Assembly (NCBI RefSeq): GCF_001668725.1
Contig: NZ_LZKL01000119.1
Span: 1-54,462, forward strand
Direction: 5' to 3'
Origin: Mycobacterium sp. E787
GTDB taxonomy: Bacteria; Actinomycetota; Actinomycetes; Mycobacteriales; Mycobacteriaceae
Length of the DNA stretch: 54,462 nucleotides
The notes under the pieces: generated by a model
The model's input: the letters and a program-made list of their open reading frames with translations, nothing else
Database searches by the model: none
Told to the model about the DNA's origin: nothing
Position numbers and translations under genes: made by a program
Part shown: positions 14,955-25,846 of the stretch, in pieces
How positions within the stretch are numbered: position 1 is the stretch's first letter
Layout: every line of letters starts with the position of its first letter

Positions 14955-17027
14955 ATGGGTAGGCACAGCATGCCCGACCCGGAGGACTCCGTCGACCGGC
15001 CGGCCGACGAATACGTCGCCGGTGATCAGGACGCCGCCGAGGACACCGGTCACCACTACCGCGACGCCGCGGCCGACGACCGTTATTGGCACGACGACTT
15101 CGCCGACGAGAACTTTCCCGCGCGCGGCGAGGCGGCCCATCCCGCCGACGACACGTTCGCGGACGGCACCGCCGACGACTATCCGGAATTCCCGCCGCGC
15201 AGGCAGGGCCCGGCGGGCGACGAGCCGCCGGCCTCCCCGCCGTCGCTGTCATCCCGGTTACGGGGCGGGCACCGGGGGCTCGGCGAGCGGCTCGGCGGCC
15301 ACCGCAGCGAGGGCGGGCGCCGCGGCGTCAGCATCGGGGTGATCGTCGCGCTCGTCGCCGTGGTCGTCGTGGTGGGCACCGTGATCCTGTGGAGCTTCTT
15401 CGGCGACGCGTTGTCCCACCGGTCGCACAACGCCGCCGCCCGCTGCGTCGGGGGTCAGGAGTCGGTCGCCGTCATCGCCGACCCGTCGATTTCCGATCCC
15501 GTGCAGCAGCTGGCCCAGAGCTACAACTCCACGGCCGGCCCGGTCGGCGACCACTGCATGGTGGTGAACGTCAAACCGGCCGGTTCCGACGCGGTGCTCA
15601 ACGGGTTCGCCGGCAAGTGGCCCGCAGATCTGGGCGGGCAGCCGGCGTTGTGGATCCCGGGCAGCTCGGTGTCCGCCGCGCGGCTCGCCGCCACCGCGGG
15701 CCAGAAAACGATCACCGAAAGCCATTCGCTGGTGACGTCGCCGGTCATGCTCGCCGTCCGGCCCGAGCTCGGGCAGGCGCTGGGCAACCAGAACTGGGCG
15801 GCGCTGCCGGGCCTGCAAACCAACCCGAACGGGCTGGCCGCGGTGAACCTGCCGACGTGGGGGTCGCTGCGGCTGGCGCTGCCGACGAACGGCAACGGCG
15901 ACGCGTCGTATCTGGCCGGCGAGGCCGTCGCGGCCGCGTCGGTTCCGGCGGGCGCGCCGCCCACCCAGGGCACGGGCGCCGTCCGCGCCTTGTTGAGCGC
16001 CCAACCCAAGCTGGCCGACAACTCCCTGACCGAGGCGTTCAACGCCCTGCTCAAGCCCGGCGACGCGGCGGCCGCGCCGGTGCACGCGGTGCTGACCACC
16101 GAGCAGCAACTGTTCCAGCGCGGCCAATCGCTGTCCGATGCCAAGAGCACGCTGGCCTCGTGGCTGCCGGGCGGCCCCGCGCCGGTCGCCGACTACCCCA
16201 CGGTGCTGCTCAGCGGCCCCTGGCTGACGCCGGAGCAGACCTCCGCCGCCAGCGGGTTCGACCGCTACCTGCGCAAGCCCGAGCAACTCGCGAAGCTGGC
16301 CAAGGCCGGTTTCCGGGTCAACGGGGTCAACCCGCCGAGCAGCCCGGTGACCAGTTTCGCGGCGCTGCCCGCCACCCTGTCGGTGGGTGACGACGCGATG
16401 CGCGCGACGCTGGCCGAAGCCATGGCCGCCCCGGCGAGCGGACTGGCCGCGACCATCATGCTCGACCAGTCGATGCCGGTCGACGAGGGCGGGAAGACCC
16501 GGCTCGCCAACGTGATCGCGGCGCTTCGGGACAAGATCAAGTCGATGCCGCCCAGCGCCAGCGTGGGCCTGTGGACCTTCGACGGCCACGAGGGCCGCTC
16601 GGAGGTGCCGGGCGGACCGCTGGGCGACCCCGTCGGCGCCGCCGGAGGCCAACCGCGCTCGGCGGCGCTGGCGGCCGCGCTGGACAAGCAGTATTCGTCG
16701 GCCGGCGGCGCGGTTTCGTTCACCACCCTGCGCATGATCTACCAGGAGCTGCAGACCAATTATCATGCGGGCCAGGCGAATTCGATCTTGGTGATCACCT
16801 CCGGACCGCACACCGACCAAACCCTGGACGGCGCCGGACTGCAGGATTTCATCCGCAAGAGCGCTGACCCGGCCAAGCCGATCGCGGTCAACGTCATCGA
16901 CTTCGGCAGTGACCCGGACCGCTCCACCTGGGAAGCCGTCGCGCAGCTCAGCGGCGGCGGATACCAGAACCTGTCCACGTCGGCGTCACCGGACCTGGTC
17001 GCCGCCATCAACACTTTCTTGAGCTGA
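14955..17027 (+). CDS. Membrane-anchored protein with binding-protein-like and VWA domains (Rv1836c orthologue)
   Basis: 690 residues. Residues 1-105 are a cytosolic, very acidic, disordered region rich in Asp and His. A single transmembrane segment (VSIGVIVALVAVVVVVGTVI) lies at about 125-145. Outside, residues 160-480 resemble an extracellular substrate-binding fold, and 490-690 form a von Willebrand factor A domain. Its metal site reads LDQSMP, so the third MIDAS residue is Pro rather than Ser; metal binding may be altered. The role is unknown: an envelope assembly or adhesion partner is likely. Rv1836c in M. tuberculosis has the same layout. Rv1835c and lipZ, next to it there, are missing here. 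Confidence 0.85.
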   Translation: MGRHSMPDPEDSVDRPADEYVAGDQDAAEDTGHHYRDAAADDRYWHDDFADENFPARGEAAHPADDTFADGTADDYPEFPPRRQGPAGDEPPASPPSLSSRLRGGHRGLGERLGGHRSEGGRRGVSIGVIVALVAVVVVVGTVILWSFFGDALSHRSHNAAARCVGGQESVAVIADPSISDPVQQLAQSYNSTAGPVGDHCMVVNVKPAGSDAVLNGFAGKWPADLGGQPALWIPGSSVSAARLAATAGQKTITESHSLVTSPVMLAVRPELGQALGNQNWAALPGLQTNPNGLAAVNLPTWGSLRLALPTNGNGDASYLAGEAVAAASVPAGAPPTQGTGAVRALLSAQPKLADNSLTEAFNALLKPGDAAAAPVHAVLTTEQQLFQRGQSLSDAKSTLASWLPGGPAPVADYPTVLLSGPWLTPEQTSAASGFDRYLRKPEQLAKLAKAGFRVNGVNPPSSPVTSFAALPATLSVGDDAMRATLAEAMAAPASGLAATIMLDQSMPVDEGGKTRLANVIAALRDKIKSMPPSASVGLWTFDGHEGRSEVPGGPLGDPVGAAGGQPRSAALAAALDKQYSSAGGAVSFTTLRMIYQELQTNYHAGQANSILVITSGPHTDQTLDGAGLQDFIRKSADPAKPIAVNVIDFGSDPDRSTWEAVAQLSGGGYQNLSTSASPDLVAAINTFLS

Positions 17028-17107
17028 GGGCGTCGGGGGCGAGCACGGCTGACGCGGCGCTGTCACCCCTTCCGCATACGATCGTGGGCGTTGCCGAAGG
17101 GAGCGTC

Positions 17108-17968
17108 ATGCAGGTCGATTTCACCCCGGATCCCCAGCTCTATCCGTTCGAGTCGCGGTGGTTCGACAGCTCGCGGGGGCGTCTGCACTACGTCGACGAG
17201 GGCGACGGCCCGCCCCTGCTGCTGTGCCACGGCAATCCGACGTGGAGCTTCCTGTACCGGAACATCATCGTCGCGCTGCGTGACCGGTTCCGTTGCATCG
17301 CACCGGATTACCTCGGGTTCGGGCTGTCCGAGCGACCCGCCGGATACGGATACAAGATCGATGAGCACGCGCGGGTGGTCGGCGAATTCGTCGATCACCT
17401 CGGGCTCGACGGCTACCTGACCATGGGCCAGGACTGGGGCGGCCCGATCGGGATGGCGGTCGCCGTCGAGCGCGCCGACCGGGTGCGCGGCGTCGTGCTG
17501 GGCAACACCTGGTTCTGGCCGGCGGACACGTTCTCGACCAAGGCGTTCAGCCGGGTGATGTCCAGCCCGCCGATGCAGTACGCCATCCTGCACCACAACT
17601 TCTTCGTCGAACGGCTCGTCCCGGCGGGCACCCAGCACCGGCCGAGCGCGGCGGTGATGGAGCATTACCGCGCCGTGCAACCCAGCGCGGAGGCGCGCAA
17701 GGGCGTGGCCGAGATGCCCAAGCAGATCCTGGCCGCCCATCCGCTGCTGGCCCGCCTGGCCCGTGAGGTGCCGGCCAAACTGGGCGACAAGCCGGCGCTG
17801 TTCGTCTGGGGCATGAAGGACTTCGCCTTCCGGCCCGGCACGTCACTCCCGCGGATGCGCGCGACGTTTCCCGACAACGTCGTGGTCGAGCTGCCCGACG
17901 CCAAGCACTTCATCCAGGAGGACGCGCCGGACCGGATCGCCGCGGCGACCATCGAGCGCTTCGGCTGA
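17108..17968 (+). CDS. Haloalkane dehalogenase (Rv1833c orthologue)
   Basis: 286 residues, ATG chosen after AAGGGAG. Alpha/beta-hydrolase: oxyanion-hole motif HGNPTWSFLYRN (near 42-53), nucleophile elbow GQDWGG with Asp as nucleophile (near 112-117), the halide-binding Trp of the same motif plus NTWFWP, the acid in the MKDFAF segment, and the catalytic His in AKHFIQEDAPD. Asp in place of Ser at the elbow separates dehalogenases from esterases. It hydrolyses haloalkanes to alcohols; the natural substrate in mycobacteria is unknown. Full length for the family and close to M. tuberculosis DmbB/Rv1833c. It converges with gcvB, only 17 bases apart. Confidence 0.9.
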   Translation: MQVDFTPDPQLYPFESRWFDSSRGRLHYVDEGDGPPLLLCHGNPTWSFLYRNIIVALRDRFRCIAPDYLGFGLSERPAGYGYKIDEHARVVGEFVDHLGLDGYLTMGQDWGGPIGMAVAVERADRVRGVVLGNTWFWPADTFSTKAFSRVMSSPPMQYAILHHNFFVERLVPAGTQHRPSAAVMEHYRAVQPSAEARKGVAEMPKQILAAHPLLARLAREVPAKLGDKPALFVWGMKDFAFRPGTSLPRMRATFPDNVVVELPDAKHFIQEDAPDRIAAATIERFG

Positions 17969-17985
17969 CCGGCCGCGGCGACAAC

Positions 17986-20817
<2,832 letters not shown>

Positions 20818-20850
20818 TCGCGAACTCCTGAGGTCGAGGGACTGGCGGCC

Positions 20851-21053
20851 CTCTCCCTCTGTCTTCACCCGCGGCCCGGGCGCCTGAGAGATTCGGCGCC
20901 GGGCGCCTTTCCCCATCGGCGGGTGGGGATCGTGTCTCCACCGCTTTCCAGAGGCGTCGTCAACTCGCGCGGTCCGGGTGCCTGAGAGGTTGACGGAGAG
21001 GTGTTGCTCCTTCGGCGTCCGTGACTGGCAGCCACGGAACTCTCCCGCCCGAG
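20851..21053 (-). promoter_or_regulatory. Tandem glycine riboswitch (gcvT element)
   Basis: On the minus strand aptamer 1 shows GCGGGAGAG, a hairpin, CGCCGAAGGAGCAA, then CCUCUCAGGCACCCGGACCG. Aptamer 2 shows CCUCUGGAAAG, a hairpin, CGCCGAUGGGGAAA, then UCUCUCAGGCGCCCGGGCC and closes with CAGAGG pairing with CCUCUG. These are the hallmark repeats of two glycine aptamers in series. The element ends about 34 bases before the gcvB GTG, leaving room only for a short expression platform with the ribosome binding site, which suggests translational control. Confidence 0.93.
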
Positions 21054-21094
21054 TGCGACGCGCCCGCCAGTTTACCCGTGGCCCGGACGCGGTG

Positions 21095-21154
21095 GCGAAC
21101 AGACGCAAAAGCCCGCGACACGCCAGGCTTCGGGGGGCTTTTGTGTCTGCTCGC
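21095..21154. repeat. Long imperfect palindrome, dispersed intergenic repeat copy 1
   Basis: Arms 21095-21114 and 21135-21154 pair at 18 of 20 positions (GCGAACAGACGCAAAAGCCC with GGGCTTTTGTGTCTGCTCGC). The loop carries GCGACACGCCAGGCTTCGG. It sits between the Rv1830-like gene and the gcvB riboswitch and can serve as a bidirectional terminator; the arm GGGCTTTTG resembles a U-tract. The core GCCCGCGACACGCC recurs at 29842. Confidence 0.7.
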
Positions 21155-21168
21155 GGAGAAAGTGGCGG

Positions 21169-21798
21169 CTAGCCGATCTTGCGGTCGCGGTGCTTGCGCC
21201 GGGAGGCCAGCTCGTCCTCCGGGGCGGCGATCGATTCGCCGCCGTCGGCGCGCTCGCCGTGGAAGTCGGCGATGACGCCGGTCAGCTCGCGCATGGCCCC
21301 GGAGACGGCGATGCCGAACACGCCCTGCCCGCCCTGCAGCAGGTCGACGACCTCTTCGGCCGAGGTGCACTCGTAAACGGTGGTGCCGTCGGAGAACAGC
21401 GTGATGTTGGCCAGGTCCTGGACGCCGCGCTGGCGCAGATGGTCGACCGCCACCCGGATGTTGTGCAGTGAGATGCCGGTGTCGAGCAACCGCTTGACGA
21501 TCTTGAGGACCAGGATGTCCTTGAACGAGTAGAGCCGCTGGCTGCCGGAGCCGGCCGCGCTGCGGATCGACGGGACCACCAGCGACGTGCGCGCCCAGTA
21601 ATCCAGCTGCCGGTAGGTGATCCCGGCGATCTGGCAGGCGCTCGGCCCGCGGTAACCCACGAGCTCGTCGGGCACGGAATCGTCGGGAAACAGCCCGGGT
21701 TGCACGGGCGCGCTCGCTGCGGTGACGGTCGGGTCGCTGCTCGCGGCGGTCGCATTGTCAGCTAGGTCCAGCTGCTCTTGACGTGGCTGCTCGCTCAC
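21169..21798 (-). CDS. MerR-family regulator (Rv1830 orthologue)
   Basis: 209 residues from GTG at 21798, preceded by GAGAGG at 8-13 bases; an ATG 11 codons upstream (21831) is possible. The N-terminal 50 residues are low-complexity. The MerR winged helix follows (YRGPSACQIAGITYRQLDYWARTSLV, about 48-75, with the RLYSFKDILVLKIVKRLLD wing and helix near 86-105). The C-terminal region (about 120-209) lacks a metal-binding Cys pair, so this is not a metal sensor of the MerR/CueR type. M. tuberculosis Rv1830 is linked to control of cell division or growth. It is cotranscribed with the Rv1829-Rv1828-garA group. Confidence 0.9.
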   Translation of the reverse strand: MSEQPRQEQLDLADNATAASSDPTVTAASAPVQPGLFPDDSVPDELVGYRGPSACQIAGITYRQLDYWARTSLVVPSIRSAAGSGSQRLYSFKDILVLKIVKRLLDTGISLHNIRVAVDHLRQRGVQDLANITLFSDGTTVYECTSAEEVVDLLQGGQGVFGIAVSGAMRELTGVIADFHGERADGGESIAAPEDELASRRKHRDRKIG

Positions 21799-22038
21799 GG
21801 TGGTTCCTCTCGCCGATCGCGCTGTCGTCATTGGCTGCACCGCAGCCACGTTTGCTCAGGCCCGAGTGCTAGAGAGCTTACGCTTTTCGATAGCCGCCGC
21901 GCCCGTAAGTCGTGATCAAAGTATGGCGGCTGCGCGGCCGTGTGGCCGCACTATCGGCCAGCGTGTCGACATCGCGGTGCCAGATGAGATGGATCCGTGA
22001 TGTCGGGATCCAGCCTAGTGGTCCGGGATGGCCCGGGG

Positions 22039-22533
22039 TCAGGTGGCCTTGAAGTCGTCCGGCGAGACGCTGTCCAGGAATTCCTTGAACTTCTCCACCT
22101 CGTCCTCCCGGACGGCGGTGTTGCCCTCTTCGTCGCTCTCGTCGGGGATGAGCAGGCCGGCCTGGGCGAGGACCGCCTCCTCGACGTAGATCGGAACGCC
22201 GACCCGCAGCGCGATCGCCACCGAGTCCGACGGGCGCGCCGAAACGGTGATGTTGCGGTCGAAGACCAGGTCGGCGTAGAAGGTGCCCTCCTGCAGATCC
22301 ACGATCCGCACTTCTTTCAGCGAATGCCCAAGGGCGGCAATGAGATCCCTGATCAGGTCGTGCGTCAGCGGGCGAGGCGGTTCGACGCCTTGCTGCTCCA
22401 GCGCGATGGCCGCGGCTTCCGACTGGCCAATCCAAATCGGCAGGTATCGGTCACCGTTGGCCTCGCGCAGCAACAGCACCGGCTGGTTCTGCGGCTGCTC
22501 GACGCGAATGCCGACAACACGAACTTCACCCAT
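22039..22533 (-). CDS. Bifunctional nuclease (DUF151/BFN) domain protein (Rv1829 orthologue)
   Basis: 164 residues from ATG at 22533, with GGAGGGCAG about 7 bases upstream; 19 upstream codons in frame are not conserved. The BFN fold occupies 1-130: VVGIRVEQPQNQPVLLLRE, LPIWIGQSEAAAIALEQQG, RPSDSVAIALRVGVPIYVEE. The C-terminal acidic tail is ESDEEGNTAVREDEVEKF. Plant and bacterial homologues are reported to have RNase/DNase activity, but the role in mycobacteria is untested. It always sits between the two MerR genes, which suggests shared regulation. Confidence 0.92.
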   Translation of the reverse strand: MGEVRVVGIRVEQPQNQPVLLLREANGDRYLPIWIGQSEAAAIALEQQGVEPPRPLTHDLIRDLIAALGHSLKEVRIVDLQEGTFYADLVFDRNITVSARPSDSVAIALRVGVPIYVEEAVLAQAGLLIPDESDEEGNTAVREDEVEKFKEFLDSVSPDDFKAT

Positions 22534-22617
22534 TTGTGTCTGCCCTCCGCATATGCCGCTCTGGTCGCACTGCCAGCCTGGTGTGCACACACCAAGCTGT
22601 CCAACGAAGTCTAATCC

Positions 22618-23373
22618 TCAGCGATGCAGAACGTCGCGAACGGCGGACTTGATCAGCGAGGTGTGCAGTGTGATAGCGAGCGCAGCCACCTCACGCGCCA
22701 GGTCGTCGGCGCGGTCGCGGGCGCCGGTCTTGCCCGCTTTGACTACCGGCCCGGCAATTTGGGCGATCAGGTCGGACTGGCGGTCGGCGGCGTTGCGGAA
22801 GGCGCGCAGATGCCGCGGTTCGACGCCGTACTCCGATAACGCCCGCGCGCACTGGAGGATCACCACGGCGTGTTCGTCGAAGAAGCCGCCCGGGCCGGTG
22901 GTGATGACCCCGGCCTTGAGCAGCGCCGTCAGGAGATTGTCGTCGACCCCGGAGCGTTCCAGCAGGTCTTCGCGGCTCAGCCGGACGCGGGGCGGAGCGA
23001 CCGCCGCCGCGTCGGGCCTGGCCTCGCCCGCGGCGCCGACGTCCCCGCCGTCGGGCACCGACACCAATCGCGGTACCCCGTAAGGCGATCCGATCGGCGG
23101 CAGCTCACCGTGGGGCTGGGCGTCCAGCTGCGCCCTGATCACCTTCAGCGGCAGGTAGTGGTCGCGCTGGGCGGTGAGGATGAACCGCAGCCGGGCACAG
23201 TCGTAGGCGGTGAACCTCCGGTATCCGGATGCGGCGCGCTGCGGCGTCACCAGCCCCTCGGCCTCCAGAAAGCGGATCTTGGAGATGGTGACATCGGGGA
23301 AATCCGGTCTCAACAGATCCAGGACCGCCCCAATCGACATCCCGGCGAGTGCCGGGCTATCGGGCGCGCTCAC
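22618..23373 (-). CDS. MerR-family regulator with C-terminal effector domain (Rv1828 orthologue)
   Basis: 251 residues, GTG start sharing one base with the garA stop (TAGTG), so translation is coupled. The N-terminal winged helix is SIGAVLDLLRPDFPDVTISK (13-32) through RFLEAEGLVTPQRAASGYRRF. Residues 80-135 are a disordered linker, and 136-251 form a helical C-terminal domain (LSREDLLERSGVDDNLLTAL; LKAGVITTGPGGFFDEHAV). Such proteins form dimers on inverted repeats; the ligand is unknown. The garA-Rv1828-Rv1829-Rv1830 order is conserved across mycobacteria. Confidence 0.92.
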   Translation of the reverse strand: MSAPDSPALAGMSIGAVLDLLRPDFPDVTISKIRFLEAEGLVTPQRAASGYRRFTAYDCARLRFILTAQRDHYLPLKVIRAQLDAQPHGELPPIGSPYGVPRLVSVPDGGDVGAAGEARPDAAAVAPPRVRLSREDLLERSGVDDNLLTALLKAGVITTGPGGFFDEHAVVILQCARALSEYGVEPRHLRAFRNAADRQSDLIAQIAGPVVKAGKTGARDRADDLAREVAALAITLHTSLIKSAVRDVLHR

Positions 23374-23846
23374 TACCCTCCGGAACCTCCATCGTCGTCA
23401 CCCTGCTTGGGGCCGGTCAAAAACACCAACCGGAACTTGCCGATCTGCACTTCGTCGCCGTTCGCGAGCACCGCCGAATCGACGGGTTCGCGGTTGACGT
23501 ACGTGCCGTTCAGGCTACCGACATCGACGACGTGGAATTCGTTGTTTTCCAACCGGAATTCGGCGTGGCGACGGCTGACCGTGACGTCGTCGAGGAAGAT
23601 GTCGCTGTCGGGGTGCCGGCCGGCGGACGTGATGGGCTGGTCAAGCAGGAACCGCGAGCCCGCGTTCGGTCCCCGTTTGACGACCAGCAGCGCCGAGCCG
23701 GCGGGGAGCCCTTCGACCCCCGACACCGCGCTCTCGGTCCCCGCCTGCGCGGGGGCGTCCAGTTCGTTGAGGAAGTCGGCACGGAAGACGGAAGTCGTCT
23801 CTACCGTGACTTCGTCAGAGGTCTGGTCGTTATCCATGTCCGTCAC
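23373..23846 (-). CDS. garA: GarA, FHA-domain regulator of glutamate/2-oxoglutarate metabolism
   Basis: 157 residues from GTG. The N-terminal ETTSVF motif (Thr17, Thr18) is the PknB/PknG phosphorylation site. The FHA domain spans about 65-140, with phosphothreonine-binding GRHPDSDIFLDD, SRRHAEF and DVGSLNGTYVN. Unphosphorylated GarA inhibits 2-oxoglutarate dehydrogenase and NAD-glutamate dehydrogenase and activates glutamate synthase; phosphorylation folds the tail onto the FHA domain and turns it off. It is nearly identical to Rv1827, with a slightly shorter N terminus. A hairpin sits in its leader at 23882-23900. Neighbouring gcvH and gcvB place it in amino-acid catabolism. Confidence 0.97.
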   Translation of the reverse strand: MTDMDNDQTSDEVTVETTSVFRADFLNELDAPAQAGTESAVSGVEGLPAGSALLVVKRGPNAGSRFLLDQPITSAGRHPDSDIFLDDVTVSRRHAEFRLENNEFHVVDVGSLNGTYVNREPVDSAVLANGDEVQIGKFRLVFLTGPKQGDDDGGSGG

Positions 23847-23881
23847 GCGCTGCTCCTCACTGGCCGCTGTGGCGTTATCCG

Positions 23882-23900
23882 GCCGGGCGGCTCGCCCGGC
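23882..23900 (-). promoter_or_regulatory. Hairpin in garA leader
   Basis: GCCGGGCG-GCT-CGCCCGGC is a perfect 8-bp stem with a 3-base loop, 36 bases upstream of the garA GTG. It could affect translation, or on the plus strand end antisense transcripts (followed by TCTCGTTTTC). Function is not known. Confidence 0.4.
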
Positions 23901-24029
23901 TCTCGTTTTCTGGCCCCGTACTGCTGATTACTCGACTGTCCAGTGCCTTCCAGTGTCCCTCAAATGCCGATCTGATGAACGTACCGCGCACCGGTCCGCA
24001 ATGCGCCCACCCCCGACCTCGGATCCGCG

Positions 24030-24049
24030 CCGCCCGCGTCGGCGGGCGG
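24030..24049 (-). terminator. Hairpin after gcvH
   Basis: CCGCCCGC-GTCG-GCGGGCGG, a perfect 8-bp G:C stem, lies 25 bases past the gcvH stop and before the garA leader. It likely separates the secA2-to-gcvH transcript from garA. There is no U-tract. Confidence 0.5.
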
Positions 24050-24073
24050 GGCTGGCAGGCACATTAGCAACCG

Positions 24074-24472
24074 TCATTCCGTCAGGGTCCCCCGGTAGGC
24101 CTCGGCGTCGAGCAGCGCCGAAATGGCCGACTGGAGCTCGGCGCCGTCGGAAACCTGGACATCCACCAGCCAGCCGGCCCCGTACGGGTCGGAGTTGACC
24201 AGCTGCGGACTGCCCTCCAGCTCGCCGTTGACCGCGGCCACCGTCCCGGAGACCGGGGCGAACAGGTCCGACACCGACTTGGTCGATTCCACCTCGCCGA
24301 ACGATTCGCCCGCGCTCACTTGGCTGCCCACATCGGGCAGCTGGACGAAAACAACGTCGCCGAGGGCCGACTGCGCGAAGTCGGTGATGCCCACCCGGAC
24401 GGTGTCCTCACCGCTTCGTCGAACCCATTCGTGTTCGGCGGTGTAGTGCAGATCGGACGGAATATCGCTCAC
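24074..24472 (-). CDS. gcvH: Glycine cleavage system H protein
   Basis: 132 residues from GTG at 24472 (MSDIPSDLHYTAEHEW), AGGATC upstream; 10 further codons in frame are unlikely to be used. It is a lipoyl-carrier protein: the lipoylated residue is Lys65 in GEVESTKSVSD, with the flanking NSDPYGAGWL segment typical of H proteins. It shuttles the methylamine intermediate from GcvB to GcvT and Lpd; gcvT is not in the window. It is last in the run of minus-strand genes from secA2, 38 bases after the DUF881 gene. Confidence 0.97.
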   Translation of the reverse strand: MSDIPSDLHYTAEHEWVRRSGEDTVRVGITDFAQSALGDVVFVQLPDVGSQVSAGESFGEVESTKSVSDLFAPVSGTVAAVNGELEGSPQLVNSDPYGAGWLVDVQVSDGAELQSAISALLDAEAYRGTLTE

Positions 24473-24509
24473 GGGTGATCCTGTTCTGGTCGCTTCTCGC
24501 ACGGCAAGT

Positions 24510-25388
24510 TCACTTGACGGGCTGAGCGTATTGGTGCGGTTTTGGTTGCCGCAAGGTGGTCACGTCCACCTTGTCGGCCTGCTGCACGGACATCCGCGCG
24601 CCGACGCGCTTGACGCTGTCCTCCGCGCCGCCCGGGATGTTCATCGCCGCGGCCAGCGTGGGCGGATCGCCAATCGCCAGAATCGAATACGGGGGCGACA
24701 GGTTCTTTGTGTCGATGGTCAACGAGCCAGGCGTACCCACAATCCAGGTATCGACACCTACCCGCACGGACTGGTGGGCGTCGTTGACCTCGATCGCCTC
24801 GGCGCCGGCGGCGCGCAACTCGTTGACCACGTCGAGCATCGCCTCCGGTGACACACCCGGGCCGGGGTCGTCGATCGTGACGGTGACGCCCGGCCCGGTG
24901 GCGCCCACGGCGCCGACCAAGATGGACAGCGCGGCCAGCCTGGCCTGCGCGCTCTGGATGGCGGCCTGATCGTTGTTGCCCGAGGCCTGCAGGGAATTCA
25001 GCGTGTTCTGCAGTTCGCTGACTTCGGTGTTCAGGGTGGCCTCGCGCTGCCGCAGCGAATCCAGCAGCACCAGGAGGTCGGCGGGGCGGGCGGTGTCCAG
25101 CGAATCGCCCGACTTGGTCTGGCGCACCTGGGTGACGATCGCGATGCCCAGGACCAGGCACAGCACCGTCGCCAGCGTTCCGAAGACGAGCCGGGAGCGT
25201 CCGCTTCGCAGCAGGCCGGAGAGCCCCGTGCGGTGAACCGGTCCGATCTCAGGGCGCGGGCGTTTGGCGGGCAGTTCGTGGCGGCCATGCTGACCGGCCT
25301 CGGCCGGCTTGCCGCCCTCAGGCTGACCGTGCCGGCCTGGCGCGTCAGGACTTTCGTCGGGGCCGCGGTCGGGCGGGTCCTCGTTCAC
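24510..25388 (-). CDS. DUF881 membrane protein (Rv1825 orthologue)
   Basis: 292 residues from GTG at 25388, preceded by GGTGAG at 7-12 bases. Cytosolic disordered N terminus (1-60), one transmembrane helix (LVFGTLATVLCLVLGIAIVT, about 72-92), a coiled coil (LLVLLDSLRQREATLNTEVS onward, about 107-150), then the external DUF881 domain (VGAVGATGPGVTVTIDDPGP; PPYSILAIGDPPTLAAAMNI). DUF881 is found in envelope or division-site proteins of Gram-positive bacteria; the exact function is unknown. The same fold appears in the protein two genes upstream, with a small membrane protein between them, suggesting a three-part envelope complex. Confidence 0.88.
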   Translation of the reverse strand: MNEDPPDRGPDESPDAPGRHGQPEGGKPAEAGQHGRHELPAKRPRPEIGPVHRTGLSGLLRSGRSRLVFGTLATVLCLVLGIAIVTQVRQTKSGDSLDTARPADLLVLLDSLRQREATLNTEVSELQNTLNSLQASGNNDQAAIQSAQARLAALSILVGAVGATGPGVTVTIDDPGPGVSPEAMLDVVNELRAAGAEAIEVNDAHQSVRVGVDTWIVGTPGSLTIDTKNLSPPYSILAIGDPPTLAAAMNIPGGAEDSVKRVGARMSVQQADKVDVTTLRQPKPHQYAQPVK

Positions 25389-25450
25389 GACGATCTCACC
25401 TCTTTCACTGCGCCGCTCCTCATCGTCGCCGGCGCGCCTCACTGCGCCAC

Positions 25451-25846
25451 TCAAGCCCCGAACAGCCGGCGGCGCAGCGCCGCGGCGTTGCCGAAGATCC
25501 GGATGCCCAGGACGACGATGATGGCCGTGGAAAGCTGCGTGCCGACGCCCAGCTGGTCGCCGACGTACACGATCAGCGCGGCCACGAAGACGTTGAACAC
25601 GAACGACACCACGAACACCTTGGGGTCGAAGATGCGTTCGAGGTAGGCGCGCAGCCCGCCGAACACGGCGTCGAGCGCGGCCACCACCGCGATCGGCAGA
25701 TAGGGCTGGATGGCCTCGGGGACGGCGGGGTGGAAGATCAGGCCGAGCACGATGCCGACGGCGAGCGCCGCGATTCCGATCATGCACAGCACCCCGTGTC
25801 GGAGCGGCGAATCCGTCTCGAGAGGAGTCTTCTCACTGGGGCCCAA
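25451..25846 (-). CDS. Small multi-pass membrane protein, DUF1290/Sbp family (Rv1824 orthologue)
   Basis: 131 residues from TTG at 25846, the only start codon between the upstream in-frame stop and the conserved region; it overlaps the preceding gene by 14 bases. Four hydrophobic segments lie between residues 18 and 120: LCMIGIAALAVGIVLGLIF, YLPIAVVAALDAVFGGL, VFVVSFVFNVFVAALIVYV and LSTAIIVVLGIRIFG. The signature YLERIFDPKVF is conserved with Bacillus Sbp. Always found between two DUF881 genes. Function not established. Confidence 0.88.
   Translation of the reverse strand: MGPSEKTPLETDSPLRHGVLCMIGIAALAVGIVLGLIFHPAVPEAIQPYLPIAVVAALDAVFGGLRAYLERIFDPKVFVVSFVFNVFVAALIVYVGDQLGVGTQLSTAIIVVLGIRIFGNAAALRRRLFGA

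Noticed and set aside
12646..15252. 868-codon frame antisense to glcB
   Set aside because: Mirrors the third-codon-position pattern of glcB; no ribosome binding site or domain.
21934..21949. GCGGCC-GTGT-GGCCGC hairpin after the Rv1829-like gene as a terminator
   Set aside because: Short G:C palindromes are frequent here and this one is about 90 bases past the stop with no U-tract.
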